Assembly (NCBI GenBank): GCA_044355655.1
Contig: JBIKXS010000002.1
Location: forward strand, 1-64,000
Source: UBA3064 sp023258775
Lineage (GTDB): Bacteria > Pseudomonadota > Gammaproteobacteria > Burkholderiales > Burkholderiaceae_E
Direction of reading: 5' to 3'
Length of the DNA stretch: 64,000 nucleotides
Below are positions 61,278 through 64,000 of the stretch, piece after piece. A program made the position numbers and the translations under genes. The notes beneath the pieces are model-generated. The model searched no databases. It was given only the letters and a program-made list of their open reading frames with translations, and was not told the DNA's origin. How positions within the stretch are numbered: position 1 is the stretch's first letter; each line of letters opens with the position of its first letter.

Positions 61278-62893
61278 TGAAGGGTATCTGGATCGTTGAT
61301 GATGACCAGTCGATCCGTTGGGTGCTCGAACGAGCAGTTCAACGAGAGGGTATGTCAGTGCGTTGTTTCGATAATGCTCAAGAGTGCCTGTCGGCGCTGG
61401 AGCGCGAGGCACCTCAAGTTCTAGTTTCTGATATTCGGATGCCGGGAACCAACGGACTTGAGTTGCTTGAGCGCGTTCGCAGTCAAAGGCCGGCACTTCC
61501 TGTGATTATTACGACTGCCTATTCGGATCTTGATAGTGCGGTTTCAGCATTTCGGGGCGGTGCCTTTGAGTATTTGCCAAAGCCCTTTGATCTGTCTCAC
61601 GCTATGGAGTTAATCAGGCGGGCGGTCCAGGAGTCAGGCCGTGAGGCGGTAGAGAGTCAGCAGGAGCTGGTCGCCACCGATATGCTTGGCCAGGCGCCAG
61701 CGATGCAAGAAGTTTTTAGAGCGATTGGACGGCTTGCCTCTTCAAGCGTGACGGTCTTGATTACGGGCGAGTCTGGAACTGGTAAAGAGCTTGTCGCAAG
61801 GGCTTTGCATCGGCACAGTCTACGTGCAAAAGGGCCGTTTGTAGCGCTTAATACGGCAGCAATTCCTAAGGATTTATTGGAGTCTGAACTTTTTGGACAT
61901 GAACGAGGTTCGTTTACCGGTGCCCAGCAGCAGCGAAGAGGACGGTTTGAACAGGCTGAGAGTGGGACGCTTTTTCTTGATGAAATTGGTGATATGCCAC
62001 CTGAGCTCCAGACAAGGCTTCTGAGAGTGCTTGCCGATGGTCAGTTTTATCGCGTTGGTGGTCAACAGGCGCTACAAGCTAACGTGAGAGTCATTGCGGC
62101 AACGCACCAAGATTTAGAGCAAAGAGTCCACCAAGGTCAGTTCCGGGAGGACTTGTTCCACCGACTGAATGTGATCCGCCTACGCCTTCCCGCCCTGCGT
62201 GAACGTATCGAGGACATCCCCTTATTGAGCAGGCATTTCTTACAGCGTAGTGCAAAAGAGCTTGGCGTTGAGGTCAAGCGTCTGTCAGATGAAGCGCAGT
62301 CTGCCTTATGTCGATTTTTCTGGCCGGGCAATGTGCGGCAACTGGAAAATACCTGTCACTGGATTTCAGTGATGGCGCCGGCGCAGGTTGTCGAGGTAAA
62401 AGATTTGCCGGCTGAATTCAAGCAAGTCAGTTATCGAGTTGGTATCACTGGATCGATTACCGGCACAAACAATAATTCTCTTGCAAGCATAAATAGTCCC
62501 GCCGCATTGCCTGGAACAGCAGGGCCTAGTAGCCTGCCCGATCAACAATCGAGCTCGGACTTTCATCGTTTAGATACCGTAAAATCATCATCCCTGCCAA
62601 AGGGGGCGGATCAAAGCCTTGGTGCTTCGATGCCTGAAGTAACTGAACAGATTACTGCGTGGGAACAAGGACTAGTTCAGGAAGTGCAACGATCTCTGGC
62701 GGGACAAACCGCTGTTCCGGATGATTCACGATTGATGGATGATTTGACAAGGCGGTTTGAGTCTTTAGTGATTCGCACAGCGTTGCGATACACCCGCGGG
62801 CGACGGATCGACGCTGCTTCGAGGCTGGGCATCGGTCGTAATACCATTACACGAAAAATTCAGGAACTCAAATTAGAAGACGACCACTGGTAA
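61277..62893 (+). CDS. ntrC: nitrogen regulation response regulator NtrC
   Basis: The 538-residue sigma-54 activator has a receiver domain (VDDDQSIRWVLERA, Asp in SDIRMPG near residue 52), an AAA+ domain with GESGTGKELVARALHRH and ESELFGHERGSFTGA, and a C-terminal Fis-like helix-turn-helix (GRRIDAASRLGIGRNTITRKI). The sigma-54 contact loop reads GSFTGA, a Ser in place of the usual first Ala. A Ser/Pro/Asn-rich linker of about 70 residues makes it longer than the usual 470. GTG at 61274 is an alternative start. Confidence 0.93.
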   Translation: MKGIWIVDDDQSIRWVLERAVQREGMSVRCFDNAQECLSALEREAPQVLVSDIRMPGTNGLELLERVRSQRPALPVIITTAYSDLDSAVSAFRGGAFEYLPKPFDLSHAMELIRRAVQESGREAVESQQELVATDMLGQAPAMQEVFRAIGRLASSSVTVLITGESGTGKELVARALHRHSLRAKGPFVALNTAAIPKDLLESELFGHERGSFTGAQQQRRGRFEQAESGTLFLDEIGDMPPELQTRLLRVLADGQFYRVGGQQALQANVRVIAATHQDLEQRVHQGQFREDLFHRLNVIRLRLPALRERIEDIPLLSRHFLQRSAKELGVEVKRLSDEAQSALCRFFWPGNVRQLENTCHWISVMAPAQVVEVKDLPAEFKQVSYRVGITGSITGTNNNSLASINSPAALPGTAGPSSLPDQQSSSDFHRLDTVKSSSLPKGADQSLGASMPEVTEQITAWEQGLVQEVQRSLAGQTAVPDDSRLMDDLTRRFESLVIRTALRYTRGRRIDAASRLGIGRNTITRKIQELKLEDDHW

Positions 62894-62973
62894 TTAAGAT
62901 GCGATGTTAGTGAGTGGCGTGAAATCAATTCTTAAAAAGTGCTTTTTTCTAGCTTTTAATTATTCTCAGCTTG

Positions 62974-63780
62974 TTAGCAACCGATGCTCTTGAACATCGC
63001 GACTACAGGTGCGTGATCGGAGGCTTTTTCAGCCTTTCGCGCCTGTCGGAAAATTTCACAAGCAGCAAGGCTTGTTGCTAGGGGCTTGCTAACGAGAATA
63101 TGGTCAATCCTTAATCCCTTGTTTTTTTGAAAAGCAAGCTGGCGGTAGTCCCACCAGCTATATGTTTTATTAGTTGGATCGATATACCGGAATGAATCAA
63201 TTAGTCCCAGTGCGAGAAGCTGCTCAAAACGATCTCGTTCTTGGGCAGTGCATAGCACCTGGTCTCGCCAAAGTTCAGGGTCATGAACATCGATGTCATT
63301 GGGCGCAATATTGAAGTCACCAAGAAGTGCAAACGAACGGCTACATGAATTAGTTTCCGCTAAAAACTTATGAAGATGATCAAGCCAACTAAGTTTGTAC
63401 TGGTATTTTTCTGAGTCTACCGATTGACCATTCGGTACGTAGGCGTTCGCGATTAATAATCCATCGATCTGCGCTAGCAGGAATCGCTGCTGATGATCGT
63501 CCCCATGCGGCAGGCTTGCCTGAATCAGTTCAAACTGTTGGAAACGTTCGAGGCGAGCCAGAATTGCAACACCATTATAGCTTGGCTGTCCTGCGTGAAA
63601 GGCCGCGTAGCCGATTGCTCTAAATGCTTCATAGGGAAAGCGGTCGTCAGTCATTTTTGTTTCTTGCAGGCAAACAATATCCCATCGCTCGGTTTCCAGG
63701 AGTTGCTTAAGCTGATCAAAGCGAACCTTCAGTGAGTTAACGTTCCAAGTGCAAATTCGAAGCGCTTCGTCATGCCGCAT
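62974..63780 (-). CDS. xth: exodeoxyribonuclease III
   Basis: Xth is the class II AP endonuclease and 3'-5' exonuclease of base excision repair. The 268-residue protein has ICTWNVNSLKVRFDQL, DIVCLQETKM with the metal-binding Glu, LLGDFNIAPNDIDV, RIDHILVSKPL and SDHAPVVAMF. It is full length. The start ATG overlaps the end of the partial gene upstream by 11 bp. Confidence 0.94.
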   Translation of the reverse strand: MRHDEALRICTWNVNSLKVRFDQLKQLLETERWDIVCLQETKMTDDRFPYEAFRAIGYAAFHAGQPSYNGVAILARLERFQQFELIQASLPHGDDHQQRFLLAQIDGLLIANAYVPNGQSVDSEKYQYKLSWLDHLHKFLAETNSCSRSFALLGDFNIAPNDIDVHDPELWRDQVLCTAQERDRFEQLLALGLIDSFRYIDPTNKTYSWWDYRQLAFQKNKGLRIDHILVSKPLATSLAACEIFRQARKAEKASDHAPVVAMFKSIGC

Positions 63781-64000
63781 GGTTTACCCCTACTTGGGTA
63801 AAAACGCTGACACCAGATTGAGCAAGACCGTCAACGCCTAATTGAACTGTATCGCCGACGCCTATGTGAACTGGGTCGCCGACGCCTAACTGAGCAGAAT
63901 CGCGCATACCGTAAAGTTTCAGCAAGGCCTCCTGGCGGGGTTCGCGTTGCATGAAGGCTTTGAAGTGATCAATGGCTGGTCGAACGCTTCCAAGCGCGAG
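63770..64000 (-). CDS. C-terminal end of an unrecognised protein with octapeptide repeats (partial)
   Basis: The frame is open from the window edge to a stop at 63770, giving 76 residues. The first part (RPAIDHFKAFMQREPRQEAL, then KLYGM) is helical and resembles the end of a glutathione S-transferase only loosely. After that come five octapeptides of the form xxxQxGVx: DSAQLGVG, DPVHIGVG, DTVQLGVD, GLAQSGVS and VFTQVGVN. The tail overlaps the xth start by 11 bp. The 5' end lies beyond the window. Confidence 0.6.
   Translation of the reverse strand, partial: LALGSVRPAIDHFKAFMQREPRQEALLKLYGMRDSAQLGVGDPVHIGVGDTVQLGVDGLAQSGVSVFTQVGVNHAA
63782..63901. repeat. Five 24-bp tandem repeats at a gene's 3' end
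   Basis: The unit GCCGACGCCTAACTGAGCAG... (24 bp; first 20 bases given) is repeated five times without spacers, with increasing divergence towards xth. On the reverse strand it encodes octapeptides and keeps frame throughout. Confidence 0.9.

Noticed and set aside
62934..62948. AAAAAGTGCTTTTTT as a terminator between ntrC and xth
   Set aside because: The stem is five A-T pairs with a four-base loop, too weak to call.
1..64000. tRNA, rRNA, insertion sequences, prophage or defence genes
   Set aside because: I looked for cloverleaf-like and rRNA-like stretches, transposases, integrases and nuclease or toxin families and saw none that I could support.

Overview
The window looks like a chromosomal segment of a betaproteobacterium, most likely order Burkholderiales, with roughly balanced base composition. 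The evidence is gene order: greB, spoT, rpoZ, gmk and yicC, then rph, rdgB and hemW; the mog, yjgA and pmbA cluster; and glnA, ntrB, ntrC followed by xth. These are arrangements I know from that order. I found no rRNA, tRNA, insertion sequence, prophage or CRISPR array.

Layout. 0-5 kb holds a GntR-regulated operon with an ectoine-hydroxylase-like dioxygenase, an SAF-domain dehydrogenase and an N-acyl-D-amino-acid deacylase; its substrate is unknown. 5-11 kb is an aromatic-acid module: an MFS transporter, pcaH, pcaG, pobA and a second, PhzS-like flavin monooxygenase. 11-24 kb is mixed metabolism: argG, dehydrogenases, an amidohydrolase coupled to a COG0523 GTPase, an NtaA-type monooxygenase, a KfrA-like coiled-coil protein, an M20 amidohydrolase and pgi. 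23.7-32.5 kb is one long reverse-strand run: a single-chain biotin carboxylase/biotin carrier/carboxyltransferase, a CaiB-type CoA-transferase, a two-subunit CoA-transferase, an asparaginase and an OmpA-like protein. 32.5-43.3 kb is a compact Tad/Flp pilus locus whose ATPase carries an N-terminal FHA domain. 43-58 kb is housekeeping and stringent response: ugd, relA, mog, yjgA, pmbA, greB, spoT, rpoZ, gmk, yicC, rph, rdgB and hemW. 58.4-63 kb is nitrogen control: glnA with a sigma-54 promoter and candidate NtrC enhancers, then ntrB and ntrC, followed by xth.

The most unusual feature cuts across all these regions. Short tandem repeats of 13 to 24 bp sit at gene boundaries and in protein linkers. 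Several repeats copy the last codons plus the stop codon of a gene, or its translation start region. Those inside genes have periods divisible by three (6, 21 or 24 bp), while some between genes do not (13, 17 or 19 bp). Conserved proteins (SpoT, RelA, NtrC, YicC, CpaF and the carboxylase) carry matching low-complexity insertions. I regard this, the reduced FHA-Tad locus and the EctD-like operon as the best leads for something not yet described.
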